64,000 nucleotides of DNA from Rhodanobacter sp. (GTDB lineage Bacteria; Pseudomonadota; Gammaproteobacteria; Xanthomonadales; Rhodanobacteraceae): NCBI GenBank assembly GCA_004298045.1, contig SCRM01000011.1, forward strand, positions 1 through 64,000. Reading direction: 5' to 3'. Below the pieces are notes generated by a model that had not been told where the DNA came from, ran no database searches, and saw only the letters and a list, made by a program, of their open reading frames with translations. Both the position numbers and the translations under genes were made by a program. Positions 1 to 8,706 of the stretch are shown one piece after another; position 1 is the stretch's first letter, and each line of letters begins with the position of its first letter.

Positions 1-120
1 CGTCGCCGAGGTTGAACTGGGTTGAGGGACACCCCAACATCTCGACGGCTAGTAGAGGGTTTTTAGAACAATTAGTTACACTGTTTTTCGGAATTTTCGG
101 CGGTTCCGGCGTGGAACCCC
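1..120. other. AT-rich junction that truncates a response regulator; possible mobile-element end
   Basis: These bases are clearly richer in A and T than the following tens of kilobases, with runs such as TTTTTAGAACAATTAGTTAC. The homology of the leftward response regulator gene stops abruptly at about base 120. A short palindrome, GGTTCC-GGCGT-GGAACC, lies at about 102-118, right beside the break. No gene is visible. The pattern fits the end of an insertion sequence or another rearrangement junction, but I cannot name an element and no transposase lies inside the window. An assembly join is also possible. Confidence 0.4.
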
Positions 121-653
121 GTCTTCGGGCTCAGGTTGAGTTGATCGCCAATCAGCGTGAGCGTCTTGCCATGCACCAGCATCATCGCCACTTCGAGCTC
201 GCGACTGGACAGCACGTCGAACGGCGAAGCCCCGCCGTCGATCGAGGCCAGGGCCAACTGCTGCGCCACTGCCGGGGCGAGATAGCGCCGCCCGCGTGCA
301 GCGAGGCGCACCGCCTTGACCAGCTCATCGGCACTGCAGCCCTTGGTGAGATACCCGGTGGCACCCACCTCCAGCATGCGCCGCGGGAAGCGGCCATCCT
401 CCACCACGGTCACCACCACGATGTGCGTGGGCAGCCCGGCGCAGCGCACGCGCTCGGTGAGTTCGATGCCGCTCATGCCCGGCATGTGCACATCGACCAC
501 GGCCACCTGCGGCTTGAGCGCGCCGATAAGCTCCAGGCCGTCCTCCGCGGTACCGGCTTCGCCGCACACCCGCAGATCGGGCTGCTGCTCAAGAATCATG
601 CGAAAGCCCGTGCGCACGAGCTCGTGGTCGTCGACGACTGCGATCTGGATCAT
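72..653 (-). pseudogene. Truncated GacA/UvrY-type response regulator
   Basis: A two-component response regulator of the NarL/FixJ-LuxR class. The receiver domain (about residues 1-118) is intact: acidic pair D8-D9, phosphoacceptor D54 in VVDVHMPGMSG, and a conserved lysine in GYLTKG. A LuxR-type HTH begins at about residue 140 (LSSRELEVAMMLVHGKT) and is normal through LNLSPKT. It then changes to an unrelated GFHAGTAENSEKQCN tail and stops, so the recognition helix and about 25-30 residues are missing. Family members are about 210-220 residues; this one is 193. The start MIQIAVVDD at 653 matches the family; an upstream in-frame start at 677 only adds MPRNGVLG. The break coincides with a fall in GC content. 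The gene has probably lost DNA binding, although the receiver could still be phosphorylated. GacA/UvrY identity is inferred from the receiver and HTH wording. Confidence 0.7.
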
Positions 654-838
654 GCCCAGCACTCCGTTCCGAGGCAAACCGCGCCGATGGTAATGCGTCC
701 CCGCATGCAGACGCAGCGAACCCGCCGTGCATCACATGCGCAGCGGGTGGAAACACCGCGCGCGGGAGTCATGAAAATACCTCGTTCCCCCATCGCGCAA
801 GTGCGCGGGGCGCTGCCCCGGCCGGGCCCGGCAAACCC

Positions 839-1381
839 TCACCAGGTCAGATCATCCGGCACGGCGAATTGCCGGTAGTACGCCGCATCGGCTCCCTCGT
901 CGCTGCGCGCCGGCTCGCCGCTGGCGTGGTCGAGCACAATCAACTCCGCCGCGCGCTCACGCACCTTGTCGGCTGCGGCACGCGGCAGGAGTTCGAAGTT
1001 TTCGCCATGGCGCACGATCACCAACGTGCCAGCAGCCAGCTGGGCGCGCTGGCCGGTATCCACCAGTACGCTCTTGATCGCGTTGCCATCGGCAAAACGA
1101 TAAGCCAGCTCGCCCTCGCGCTTCACCTTGTGCGTTTCGATGATCTGGCGCGCCTGGGCGCGCGCATCGTCCTTGCGCCGCTGCGCGTTGCGCTCGGCGG
1201 CCAACGCACGATCGCGTTCGGCTTTCTCCGCTTGCAGGCGCACAGCTTCCAACTCGGCCGCACTCGGCGGCGCCGGCTGCTTGCCCTTGTGCCGGGCCGC
1301 CTGCTCGCGCACGGCTTGCGCCGCCTTGGCCTTGCTGGTCAGGCCGGCCTTGAGTAGTTGCTCTTGCAAAGGGTTGCGCAT
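839..1381 (-). CDS. DUF2058 family protein (YaiL-like), copy 1
   Basis: A 180-residue protein that starts MRNPLQEQLLKAGLTSK, the usual opening of DUF2058/YaiL proteins. Residues about 20-90 are a long, highly charged Ala/Lys/Arg/Glu-rich helix, probably a coiled coil. A compact C-terminal domain follows (ELAYRFADGNAIKSVLVD through VIVRHGENFELLPR) and the protein ends in the family-typical PDDLTW. The ORF could extend upstream by 31 residues, but that extension is low-complexity and the MRNPLQ start agrees with the family. The function is unknown; the E. coli member is described as nucleoprotein- or polynucleotide-associated. A second copy lies at 33174-33710. The neighbours do not suggest a pathway: the gene is divergent from the aldehyde dehydrogenase. 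Confidence 0.85.
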   Translation of the reverse strand: MRNPLQEQLLKAGLTSKAKAAQAVREQAARHKGKQPAPPSAAELEAVRLQAEKAERDRALAAERNAQRRKDDARAQARQIIETHKVKREGELAYRFADGNAIKSVLVDTGQRAQLAAGTLVIVRHGENFELLPRAAADKVRERAAELIVLDHASGEPARSDEGADAAYYRQFAVPDDLTW

Positions 1382-1515
1382 GCGGGCGGGGGCGATAGGG
1401 GATTCGCCGATTGTAGCCGGCACCAAAATCGACGCGGCTGCGCTTGCCGCGCCACTCACGGCCCTTGAACGCACGCGTCCTATGCTTGGGGGAGTCTCCC
1501 CGCAAGGTCAGCGTC

Positions 1516-2943
1516 ATGTTGAACCCGAGTTACCCGTATTACCTCGCCAACCGCGCGCAGACCTCGAAGGAAATCCTCGAAGTGCGCAACAAGTTCAGCG
1601 GCCGCCTGGCCACCCGCGTTGCCGTGCCATCGTCCGCCGCGGTCGAAAAGGCGATTGCCGCCGCAGTGAATGCCACCCGCACCATGCGCGAATTCAAGCC
1701 GTGGGCGCGCCAGGCGGTGCTGCAGCACTGCGTCCAACGCTTCAGCGCCCGCCGCGACGAGCTGGCCGAGGCCTTGTGCATCGAAGCGGGCAAGCCGATC
1801 CACGATGCCGCCGGCGAAGTGACGCGGCTGATCGAAACCTTCCGCATTGCCGCCGAAGAGGCCGTACGCATCAACGGTGAGGTGCTGAACCTCGAACTGG
1901 CGCCACGGCTGGACGGCTACCACGGCTACGTCAAGCGCGTGCCGCTCGGCCCGGTGTCGTTCATCACGCCATTCAACTTCCCGCTGAACCTGGTGGCGCA
2001 CAAGGTGGCGCCGGCGATCGCGGCCGGCTGCCCGTTCGTGCTGAAGCCGTCGGAAAAAACCCCGGTCGGCGCGCTCATCATCGGCGCCGTGCTGGCGGAA
2101 ACCGACCTGCCGCGCGGCGCGTTTTCCATCCTGCCGCTGGACGGCGCGCACGCTGCACCGCTGGTGGAGGACGAACGCTTCAAGCTGCTGTCGTTCACCG
2201 GCGGCCAGATCGGCTGGCAACTCAAGGCACGCGCCGGGCACAAGAAGGTGACGCTGGAACTGGGCGGCAACGCGGCGTGCATCGTCGACGCCGACCAGGG
2301 CGACAAGCTCAACCATATCGTCGAGCGCCTGGTGTTCGGCGCGTTCTACCAGTCCGGCCAAAGCTGCATCGGCGTGCAGCGCATCTATGCCCACGCGGAT
2401 ATCTACGCCGCGCTCAAGCGCAAGCTCGTCGCCGCCACCCGCAAGCTGAAAGCCGGCGACCCGACCGACCCCAGCGTGTTTCTCGGCCCGATGATCGACG
2501 AAGCCGCCGCGCAGCGCCTGCAGGGCTGGATCGACGAGGCGAAGCGCGCCGGCGGCAAGATCCTGTGCGGCGGCAAACGCCACGGCAACATGCTGGATGC
2601 CACGCTGATGGAAAACGTGCCGGTCGACGCCAAGGTCAACCGGCTCGAAGCCTTCGGCCCGTTTGCCCTGCTCGCCCCGTTCGAAAAGTTCGACGATGCG
2701 CTGGCGATGGTCAACGACTCCGACTACGGCCTGCAGGCCGGCATCTTCACCGACCGCCTCGAACACGCCATGCGCGCGTGGGACGAACTGGAACAAGGCG
2801 GCGTGATCGTCAACGACATCCCCAGCTTCCGCGTGGACAACATGCCCTACGGTGGCGTCAAGCTCTCCGGCCTGGGCCGTGAAGGCTTGCGCAACGCGAT
2901 CGCTGACATGACCGAGCCGCGGCTGATGGTGATGCGCCGCTGA
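1516..2943 (+). CDS. NAD(P)-dependent aldehyde dehydrogenase family protein
   Basis: A 475-residue aldehyde dehydrogenase, cytosolic, oxidising an aldehyde to the acid or acyl-thioester. The signature residues are visible: the general-base Glu at about 248 in VTLELGGNAAC, the catalytic Cys at about 284 in YQSGQSCIG, the NAD(P)-site sequence FITPFNFPLNLVAHKVAPA, and the C-terminal MPYGGVKLSGLGREG. The start MLNPSYPYYLANRAQ was chosen because it begins the family-like N-terminal beta segment; the ORF upstream is not conserved in character. The closest flavour is the lactaldehyde/glyceraldehyde-3-phosphate (GapN-like) branch, but substrate cannot be read from the sequence. It is convergent with the YdcF gene, with only five bases between the stops, and has no obvious operon partner. 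Confidence 0.85.
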   Translation: MLNPSYPYYLANRAQTSKEILEVRNKFSGRLATRVAVPSSAAVEKAIAAAVNATRTMREFKPWARQAVLQHCVQRFSARRDELAEALCIEAGKPIHDAAGEVTRLIETFRIAAEEAVRINGEVLNLELAPRLDGYHGYVKRVPLGPVSFITPFNFPLNLVAHKVAPAIAAGCPFVLKPSEKTPVGALIIGAVLAETDLPRGAFSILPLDGAHAAPLVEDERFKLLSFTGGQIGWQLKARAGHKKVTLELGGNAACIVDADQGDKLNHIVERLVFGAFYQSGQSCIGVQRIYAHADIYAALKRKLVAATRKLKAGDPTDPSVFLGPMIDEAAAQRLQGWIDEAKRAGGKILCGGKRHGNMLDATLMENVPVDAKVNRLEAFGPFALLAPFEKFDDALAMVNDSDYGLQAGIFTDRLEHAMRAWDELEQGGVIVNDIPSFRVDNMPYGGVKLSGLGREGLRNAIADMTEPRLMVMRR

Positions 2944-2948
2944 CGCTG

Positions 2949-3683
2949 TCAGTGCCGGTGCATGCGCCACGCAAACCAGTGGTACAACGCCAGGCCGGCG
3001 TATTCGTGCAGCGCCGCGTTGGTCATGGCGAGGTTTTTCGCACTCGGCAGCAATGACCAGACCACCCGCGTGTAATCGGCGCGCACCGGCGTGGCGGCAA
3101 TCCCGAACTGGCGGAACGCGAACATGCCACGGCGCAAATGCAGCGCCGAGCTGACCAGCCACACGCGCTGCGCGGCGAGGCGCGCAAGGATCGGCTGGCT
3201 GAACTCGGCGTTCTGCCACGTCGTGCGGCTGTGCGGTTCCAGCAGCAGGTCGGCCTTGGGCACGCCCAGGCGTGCGAGCGCCTCGGCATAGGCAAGCGCC
3301 AACGGACGATCCGCTGTGGGCGTCTCGCCCCCGGTCACCAGCACCGTGCAACGCGCACCAGCCGCACGACATGCGCGATACAGCGACGCGGTCTCCGCCA
3401 CCCGCGTATAGCCGACCACGCTCGGCTCCGGTGTGCCTCCAGGCGGGTTGTTGCTGGTGGCGGTGAGCAGCACGATGGCATTGCTGGGCGCCCAATCGAG
3501 CGCTGGCCGCTGTGCAAACGGCGCCTGCCAGCCGCACAGCAGGAGGTTGGGCACCGGCCCGCAGCCAACGGCGAACATCGCCACCAACGCCAGCCCCCCC
3601 AGCCCGGCGCGCAACCGTCGCCAACCCAACGCTCCGGCCAAAACGGCGGCCAGCCACACGGCAAGTAGCGCGGGAACCACCAT
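2949..3683 (-). CDS. YdcF family (DUF218) membrane-anchored protein, copy A
   Basis: A 244-residue protein with two hydrophobic segments near the N terminus (about residues 2-20 and 27-50), then a DUF218/YdcF Rossmann-like domain. Typical words are NAIVLLTATSNN, VLVTGGETPT, LLLEPHSRTTWQNAEFS and RVWLVSSALHLRRGMFAF. The start MVVPALLAVW at 3683 begins the first membrane segment; the longer ORF upstream runs through the heptamer repeat and is rejected. YdcF-like proteins bind S-adenosylmethionine in E. coli, and the ElyC/SanA relatives affect envelope integrity; the exact role is unknown. The gene lies directly downstream of a paralogue (3787-4551), so the pair is a tandem duplication. The nucleotide-site words are less glycine-rich here (LLTATSNN instead of LLGAGTV), so the copies may have diverged in ligand. 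Confidence 0.82.
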   Translation of the reverse strand: MVVPALLAVWLAAVLAGALGWRRLRAGLGGLALVAMFAVGCGPVPNLLLCGWQAPFAQRPALDWAPSNAIVLLTATSNNPPGGTPEPSVVGYTRVAETASLYRACRAAGARCTVLVTGGETPTADRPLALAYAEALARLGVPKADLLLEPHSRTTWQNAEFSQPILARLAAQRVWLVSSALHLRRGMFAFRQFGIAATPVRADYTRVVWSLLPSAKNLAMTNAALHEYAGLALYHWFAWRMHRH

Positions 3684-3726
3684 GGTCAGGCCTCGCGGGC
3701 GGAAACCGGCATTATGCCGGCAGGTT

Positions 3727-3754
3727 GGGATTCGGGATTGGGGATACGGGATTC
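3727..3754. repeat. Heptamer repeat array (GGGATTC type), 4 units
   Basis: Four head-to-tail 7-base units, GGGATTC, GGGATTG, GGGATAC and GGGATTC, lie between the two ydcF paralogues, 33 bases beyond the stop of the upstream copy. The same unit recurs at 7166, 11835, 19576, 22903 and 63756. Here only one orientation is present, so no long hairpin is expected. Confidence 0.85.
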
Positions 3755-3786
3755 GACCAGACCCCGCGGCGCAACCGGCGCGATCG

Positions 3787-4551
3787 TCATGGCGCGCCCG
3801 GCTGCGTGGTCGCGGCATTCCAGCCAAAGCGGTTGTAGACGTGGAAACGCCACACGCCGATGTACTCGTGCAGTGCGGCGTCGGTCACCGTCAGGTTCCA
3901 CGCCTGCGGCATCCAGCCAACGCGTGCCTTGAGCCAATCGCCACGTACCGGCACCGCATGCACGCCAAAGTGCGCGAAGTAGCGGCTGGCACGACGCAGG
4001 TGGAACGCCGACGACACCAGCCATACGCGGCGCACGCCCTGTGCGCGCAGCAGCGGCGCGCCGAACTGCGCGTTTTGCCAGGTGTTCATGCTGCGCACTT
4101 CCAGCAGCAGATCGCCGGGGGCGACGCCAAGCGCCACCAGCGTTTCGGCATACACCTGCGCCTCGCTGCGCCCGGTGTGCAGCGCATCGCCACCGCTGAC
4201 TTCCAGTCGGCACTCGCCGCCGTGCGCCTTGCACGCGCGATACAGGCGCACGGCCTCATTGATGCGGCCCTGCGCAAACACCGTCGGCTCCACGCCATCG
4301 CCCGGTATCCGCACCGTGCCCGCACCAAGCAGCACGATCGCGTCGCGGCCGCTCCAGCCCGGCACCGGGCGCTGCGCATATGGCGTTTGCAACCCAGCCA
4401 GCAGCTTCGCCGGCAACCACCCGCAGGCGGCGGTGGCAAACAGCACGCCAGCCAGCAGCCACGCGCCAACCGCCAGCCGACGCCGGGCCAGCCGATACAA
4501 TGCAGCGCCAACCACAATCAGGCCGAGCAGAATTTCCAGGCTCACCGGCAT
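3787..4551 (-). CDS. YdcF family (DUF218) membrane-anchored protein, copy B
   Basis: A 254-residue paralogue of the protein at 2949-3683, sharing the same order of motifs: two N-terminal hydrophobic segments (about residues 4-17 and 28-45), DAIVLLGAGTVRIPG, CRLEVSGGDALHTG, LLLEVRSMNTWQNAQFG and RVWLVSSAFHLRRASRYFAHFG. The VLLGAG and SGGD words are the canonical DUF218 ligand site. I take the ATG at 4551 (MPVSLEILLG). A GTG at 4566 would add five residues and cannot be excluded. It is the first gene of the tandem pair. No enzymatic function is assigned; family knowledge points to envelope maintenance or a small-nucleotide ligand. Confidence 0.83.
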   Translation of the reverse strand: MPVSLEILLGLIVVGAALYRLARRRLAVGAWLLAGVLFATAACGWLPAKLLAGLQTPYAQRPVPGWSGRDAIVLLGAGTVRIPGDGVEPTVFAQGRINEAVRLYRACKAHGGECRLEVSGGDALHTGRSEAQVYAETLVALGVAPGDLLLEVRSMNTWQNAQFGAPLLRAQGVRRVWLVSSAFHLRRASRYFAHFGVHAVPVRGDWLKARVGWMPQAWNLTVTDAALHEYIGVWRFHVYNRFGWNAATTQPGAP

Positions 4552-4722
4552 CCCCCATGTACGCACAGCGTCCCATGATCGCAGCGCAGGCGACGGCGTG
4601 CAGCGCCGTCATGCAACGCAAACAAAGCACGCGCACGGTGAGTGCTGCTTCAGTGCGACGGCGTTCGCCCTGCGTAGCGGCGTCACGCGGTGCCGGCGAA
4701 GCACCCGCATGATCGCCCCGGC

Positions 4723-5319
4723 ATGAGCACCATGCTGTTCACCCTGCGCCGCGCGTACGAGTGGCAGGCGGAGATCCGCAAGAGCCGCTTTCGCGCACTG
4801 GCCACGCCGGTGGCTTCGGCGGAGGCCGCGCTGGACTGGCTACGCACGGCCACCGCGGCCGACGCCAGCCACAATTGCTGGGCGTATCGGGTGGGCTCGG
4901 CGTACCGCTTTCACGACGACGGCGAGCCCGGCGGCAGCGCCGGGCGGCCGATCCTCGCAGCCATCGACGGCCAGGCGTGCGACCGCGTGGCGGTGCTGGT
5001 CACGCGCTGGTACGGCGGCATCAAGCTGGGCGTGGGCGGATTGGCGCGCGCCTATGGCGGTACCGCGGCCGAATGCCTGCGGCGGGCCGAACGCACGCCC
5101 ATCGTGGTGATGGCGCACCTGCGCATCCGCTGCCGCCTCGGCGACCTCGCCTTGATCGAAGCGCGCCTGCGCGCGGCAAACGGCGTGGTCACCGCCCGCC
5201 AGTTCGGTGCCGACGACGCCACGCTTGATCTTGTGCTGCCGCAACCCGACGTAGACGAGGTGCTGCAGCGCGTGACCAATCTGACCCGCGGCCAGGTCGG
5301 CGTGCAGCGGATGGATTGA
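4723..5319 (+). CDS. IMPACT/YigZ family protein (UPF0029)
   Basis: A 198-residue protein with the UPF0029/YigZ N-terminal domain: EIRKSRFRALATPV, ASHNCWAYRVG, FHDDGEPGGSAGRPIL and VTRWYGGIKLGVGGLARAYG, which are nearly invariant in the family. A small C-terminal ferredoxin-like domain (about residues 135-198) follows. The family relates to eukaryotic IMPACT, a regulator of the eIF2alpha kinase GCN2; the bacterial role is unsettled. The start MSTMLFTLRR at 4723 fits; a GTG at 4690 and an ATG at 4732 are alternatives. It is followed after 71 bases by an ABC exporter in the same direction. Confidence 0.88.
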   Translation: MSTMLFTLRRAYEWQAEIRKSRFRALATPVASAEAALDWLRTATAADASHNCWAYRVGSAYRFHDDGEPGGSAGRPILAAIDGQACDRVAVLVTRWYGGIKLGVGGLARAYGGTAAECLRRAERTPIVVMAHLRIRCRLGDLALIEARLRAANGVVTARQFGADDATLDLVLPQPDVDEVLQRVTNLTRGQVGVQRMD

Positions 5320-5390
5320 TCCTTCTGCGACATAGCCAACGCGTCGCAGCAGGTTTGCGCCGGCCGCTTCCCTTTCCACACGATCCCCGC

Positions 5391-7160
5391 ATGAGCCCTC
5401 CCACGCCAGCATCACGTCAACCCCGCCACTTGCGCGCCCTGCGTCCGCTGTGGCCATTCGTCCGCCCCCACTGGCGGCTTGCGCTCGGCTGGCTGGTGTT
5501 CCTGGGGCTGTCCTCGGCCGCCACGCTGACACTGCCCGTCGCGGTGCGCGCCATCATCGAACACGGTTTCCTGCACACCGACCCGCGCGCGATCAACCTG
5601 GCCTTCGTCGGCCTGTTCGGCGTGGCCCTGGTGCTGGCGATCGCCACCGCGGCGCGCTACTTCTGCATCACCCTGCTCGGCGAGCGTACCCTGGCGGCGC
5701 TGCGCGGCGCGCTGTATGCCCACGTGATCCGGCTCGACGTGGGGTTCTTCGAGCAAAGCCGCGTCGGCGAGCTCAACTCGCGGCTGGGCAGCGACACCGA
5801 GGTGGTCCAGGCGCTGGTCGGCTCCGGCGTCTCGGTGGCGTTGCGCAGCCTGGTGATGCTGCTGGGCGCCGCGGCGATGATGGTCTGGACCAGCCCGCGG
5901 CTGGCCGGCCTGGTCGCGCTGGTGATCCCCGCGGTGCTGGTGCCGATCATGCTGTTCGGCCGCCGCGTGCAGCGCCTTTCGCGCGCCAGCCAGGATCGTC
6001 TCGCCGACGCCGCCGCGCTCGCCAATGAAACCCTGAACGCGGCGCCGGCAGTCAAGGCGTATGCGCGCGAGGCGATCGAGAGCCGGCGCTATGCCGATGC
6101 CATCGCCCGCGCGCTGGCCTCCGCGCGTTCGCGCATCGGCATGCGCGCATGGCTGACCGCGGTGGTCATCACCCTGTTTTTCGGTGCCATCGCGCTGGTG
6201 CTGTGGACCGGCGCCCGCGACGTGCTGGCCGGCAATCTCGGCATCGGCGTGCTCGGCCAGTTCGTGCTGTATGCGGTTTTTGCCGCCGGCTCGGTGGCCG
6301 GCCTGTCCGAAGTATGGGGCGACGTGATGCGCGCGGCCGGCGCGATGGAACGCATTGGCGAGTTGTTCGCCGAGCGCGCGCAAGTCACCAGCCCGGCGCA
6401 ACCGGCGGTGCTGCCCACGCCGTTGCGCGGCGGCCTGCGCTTCGAGCACGTCGGTTTCCATTACCCCACGCGCCCCGACGCGCCCGCATTGCGTGATTTC
6501 GATCTTGCCATCGCGCCCGGCGAAACCGTGGCGCTGGTCGGCCCGTCCGGCGCCGGCAAAAGCACCGTGCTGGCGTTGTTGCTGCGCTTTTACGACCCGC
6601 AGACGGGGCGCATCACGCTCGACGGCGTGGACCTGCGCGCCATCGCGTTGCCTGCCCTGCGCGGCGCCATTGCGCTGGTGCCGCAGGAGACCGCGATCTT
6701 TGCCGGCAGCGCCGCCGACAACATCCGCTTCGGCCGTGCCGAGGCAAGCGACGCCGACGTCGTCGCCGCGGCGCAGGCGGCTGAAGCCGATGACTTCATC
6801 GCGGCCCTGCCCGACGGCTACGCCGCGGAACTCGGCGAGCGCGGCACGCGGCTCTCCGGCGGCCAACGCCAGCGCATCGCGATCGCGCGCGCGATCCTGC
6901 GCGACGCGCCACTGCTGCTGCTCGACGAGGCCACCTCGGCGCTCGATGCCCAGTCCGAAGCCGCGATCCAGCAGGCGCTGGCCCGGCTCGAACACGGTCG
7001 CACCACGCTGGTGATCGCCCACCGCCTTGCCACCGTGCAGCGCGCCGACCGTATCGTGGTGCTGGACGGCGGCCGCATCGTCGCGCAAGGCACCCACGCC
7101 AGCCTGCTGGCCGAAGACGGCTTGTATGCGGAGCTGGCGCGGTTGCAGTTTGTGGCGTAA
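5391..7160 (+). CDS. ABC-B type exporter, fused permease and ATPase (MsbA-like)
   Basis: A 589-residue half-transporter that would work as a homodimer in the inner membrane. Residues about 25-320 form the six-helix transmembrane domain, including the coupling sequence LDVGFFEQSRVGELNSRLGSDTE. Residues about 340-585 form the nucleotide-binding domain: Walker A GPSGAGKST near 384, Q-loop VPQETAIFAG, signature LSGGQRQRIAIARAI near 488, Walker B LLLLDEATSALD near 506-517, and the switch histidine in VIAHRL. The architecture matches lipid A, lipid or peptide exporters, but the substrate cannot be read. A dedicated MsbA would normally sit beside lpxK or kdsB, which are absent here. The start at 5391 follows the end of the IMPACT gene. 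A heptamer array begins five bases after the stop. Confidence 0.88.
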   Translation: MSPPTPASRQPRHLRALRPLWPFVRPHWRLALGWLVFLGLSSAATLTLPVAVRAIIEHGFLHTDPRAINLAFVGLFGVALVLAIATAARYFCITLLGERTLAALRGALYAHVIRLDVGFFEQSRVGELNSRLGSDTEVVQALVGSGVSVALRSLVMLLGAAAMMVWTSPRLAGLVALVIPAVLVPIMLFGRRVQRLSRASQDRLADAAALANETLNAAPAVKAYAREAIESRRYADAIARALASARSRIGMRAWLTAVVITLFFGAIALVLWTGARDVLAGNLGIGVLGQFVLYAVFAAGSVAGLSEVWGDVMRAAGAMERIGELFAERAQVTSPAQPAVLPTPLRGGLRFEHVGFHYPTRPDAPALRDFDLAIAPGETVALVGPSGAGKSTVLALLLRFYDPQTGRITLDGVDLRAIALPALRGAIALVPQETAIFAGSAADNIRFGRAEASDADVVAAAQAAEADDFIAALPDGYAAELGERGTRLSGGQRQRIAIARAILRDAPLLLLDEATSALDAQSEAAIQQALARLEHGRTTLVIAHRLATVQRADRIVVLDGGRIVAQGTHASLLAEDGLYAELARLQFVA

Positions 7161-7165
7161 AGGCC

Positions 7166-7193
7166 GGGATTGGGGATACGGGATTGGGGATTT
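7166..7193. repeat. Heptamer repeat array (GGGATTC type), 4 units
   Basis: The units GGGATTG, GGGATAC, GGGATTG and GGGATTT start five bases after the stop of the ABC exporter. A single inverted unit (GAATCCC) lies further on at about 7284-7290, just before the convergent serine hydrolase gene, so a weak long-range stem is possible. Confidence 0.85.
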
Positions 7194-7293
7194 GGCAAAG
7201 CGCTGCCGAGCGAGGTGGGGGCGTCCGCGATGGAACCGTTGCATTCCAGCCTGCGCGCGATCTCGCTAAAAACCCGTCGAGACGAATCCCGAC

Positions 7294-8481
7294 CTACGGC
7301 TTGGCATCCACGGCGTGCTTGATCGCCTCGACAAAGGCACGGCGGCCGGCCATCAGCCCCTTGGAAGTCGCGGCGGGCCACGAGGCCACCTGGGCGATGA
7401 CCAGCTGGCGTGCGGGGTCGACGTAGATCATCTGGCCGAAGATGCCAATGGCGGCGTAGCTGCCATCGGTGTCCGTCCACCACAGGAAGCCGTAGCCGCG
7501 GTTCGGCGCATCGGTGGCCACGTGCCCGCGCGTGCCGCCGGCGAGCCACGCTGGCGCGATCACCGGCTTGCCGTCGATGCGGCCGCCCCCCAGCATGAAC
7601 TGCCCGAAGCGCGCGTAATCGGCCAGCGTGGCGGACAACCCGCTGCCGCCAGTGTCGCTGCCGTCGCATTCATCCTTGATCCAGTACGCGTCGGCCGCCA
7701 TGCCATACGGTTCCCAGATCGTGTCCGACAGGTAGGCCGCCAACGAGCGGTGCGTGGCCCGCTGCACCAGGATGCCGAGCAGATCGGTTTCCGCCGTGTT
7801 GTAGTTCCAGTGGGTGCCGGCCGGCCACTGCCGGGGCTGGCGCTTGAGGTAGGAAAGCACGTGCGCCTCGCCATCCGCGCACGCCCCGAGGTACATCTGC
7901 GCCACATCGGATTTCGCATCGGCGTAATCCTCGTTCCAGTGCACGCCCGAGGTCATCGTCAGCAGCTCTTCCACCGTGACATCGGCATACGCGCTGCCGC
8001 GCAGCGCGGGGATGTAGCTTCCCAGCCGGTCGTCGAGGCTGTGGATGTAACCCTGCTGCAAGGCAACGCCGAGCAGCACCGAGGTGACCGACTTGGCGAC
8101 CGAGAACGAGGTCCAGCGCTCCTCCGGCGTGAACCCGAGCGCGTAGTGCTGCGCGCGCACCCGGCCATCCTGCAGCACCATCACGCCGGCCACATGGTGC
8201 TTCGCCATGTAGTCGGCCAGCCAGGCATCACCGGCGCGACCGTCGATGCGCAGCGGTTTCCCGGCCGGCAGCGCGCGCACCGACGCGCCGTGCGCGGCAC
8301 GATCACTGGGAAAGCGCCGGTACATCGTGCGGAAGCGTGCGTCACGCTGCGCCTGGGTCCAGAACAGCACGCCCTCGCGCTGCTGGCCGATGGTTTCCGC
8401 CGCCGTCGCCGTCGCCGGCAACGCCACCGGCAAACAAGTCACGCACGCGGCAACGAGGCCGAACCACCAGCGTAAAGCCAT
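7294..8481 (-). CDS. Exported serine hydrolase, beta-lactamase/class C-like family
   Basis: A 395-residue protein with an N-terminal signal peptide (hydrophobic stretch about residues 5-28, Ala-rich cleavage region TATAAE). The beta-lactamase-related fold is shown by the SxxK motif in TSFSVAKSVTSVLLG (nucleophile Ser), the Tyr-x-Asn-like WNYNTAETDLLG, and late conserved words GYGFLWW and GIFGQMIYVDP. This branch includes 6-aminohexanoate-dimer hydrolases and esterases; the substrate is unknown. Four cysteines in the mature protein might form disulfides in the periplasm. An ATG at 8496 would add MGCSV; I favour MALRWWFGL at 8481 because it begins the signal peptide directly. It is convergent with the ABC exporter and divergent from the cytochrome gene. 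Confidence 0.85.
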   Translation of the reverse strand: MALRWWFGLVAACVTCLPVALPATATAAETIGQQREGVLFWTQAQRDARFRTMYRRFPSDRAAHGASVRALPAGKPLRIDGRAGDAWLADYMAKHHVAGVMVLQDGRVRAQHYALGFTPEERWTSFSVAKSVTSVLLGVALQQGYIHSLDDRLGSYIPALRGSAYADVTVEELLTMTSGVHWNEDYADAKSDVAQMYLGACADGEAHVLSYLKRQPRQWPAGTHWNYNTAETDLLGILVQRATHRSLAAYLSDTIWEPYGMAADAYWIKDECDGSDTGGSGLSATLADYARFGQFMLGGGRIDGKPVIAPAWLAGGTRGHVATDAPNRGYGFLWWTDTDGSYAAIGIFGQMIYVDPARQLVIAQVASWPAATSKGLMAGRRAFVEAIKHAVDAKP

Positions 8482-8706
8482 GACGCTGCATCCCATCGTT
8501 GAAAACGCCCCAGTCTAGCGATGTCGTCAAGCATGCCAGGGGCATGGGTGCACGAAACCATGCGGGGGTTCGAGACGACGCGGTTCGCCAGCCCAGCGTG
8601 CCGCCGTGGGGCGACAGCGCGCCGCGAACACCTGTTCTGCATCAGCACACGCACCGCACGCAACGCGCTATCTTCAGCCGCTGCCACGCATCGGGGAGAA
8701 CCGGCA

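Noticed and set aside
12-878. 288-residue plus-strand ORF at the window start
   Set aside because: It is antisense to the truncated regulator and continues into DNA upstream of it; it has no domain.
1480-3657. 725-residue ORF on the minus strand opposite the aldehyde dehydrogenase
   Set aside because: It is a GC-rich shadow: the composition is Arg/Ala/His-biased with no domain, and it lies over a well-supported gene on the other strand.
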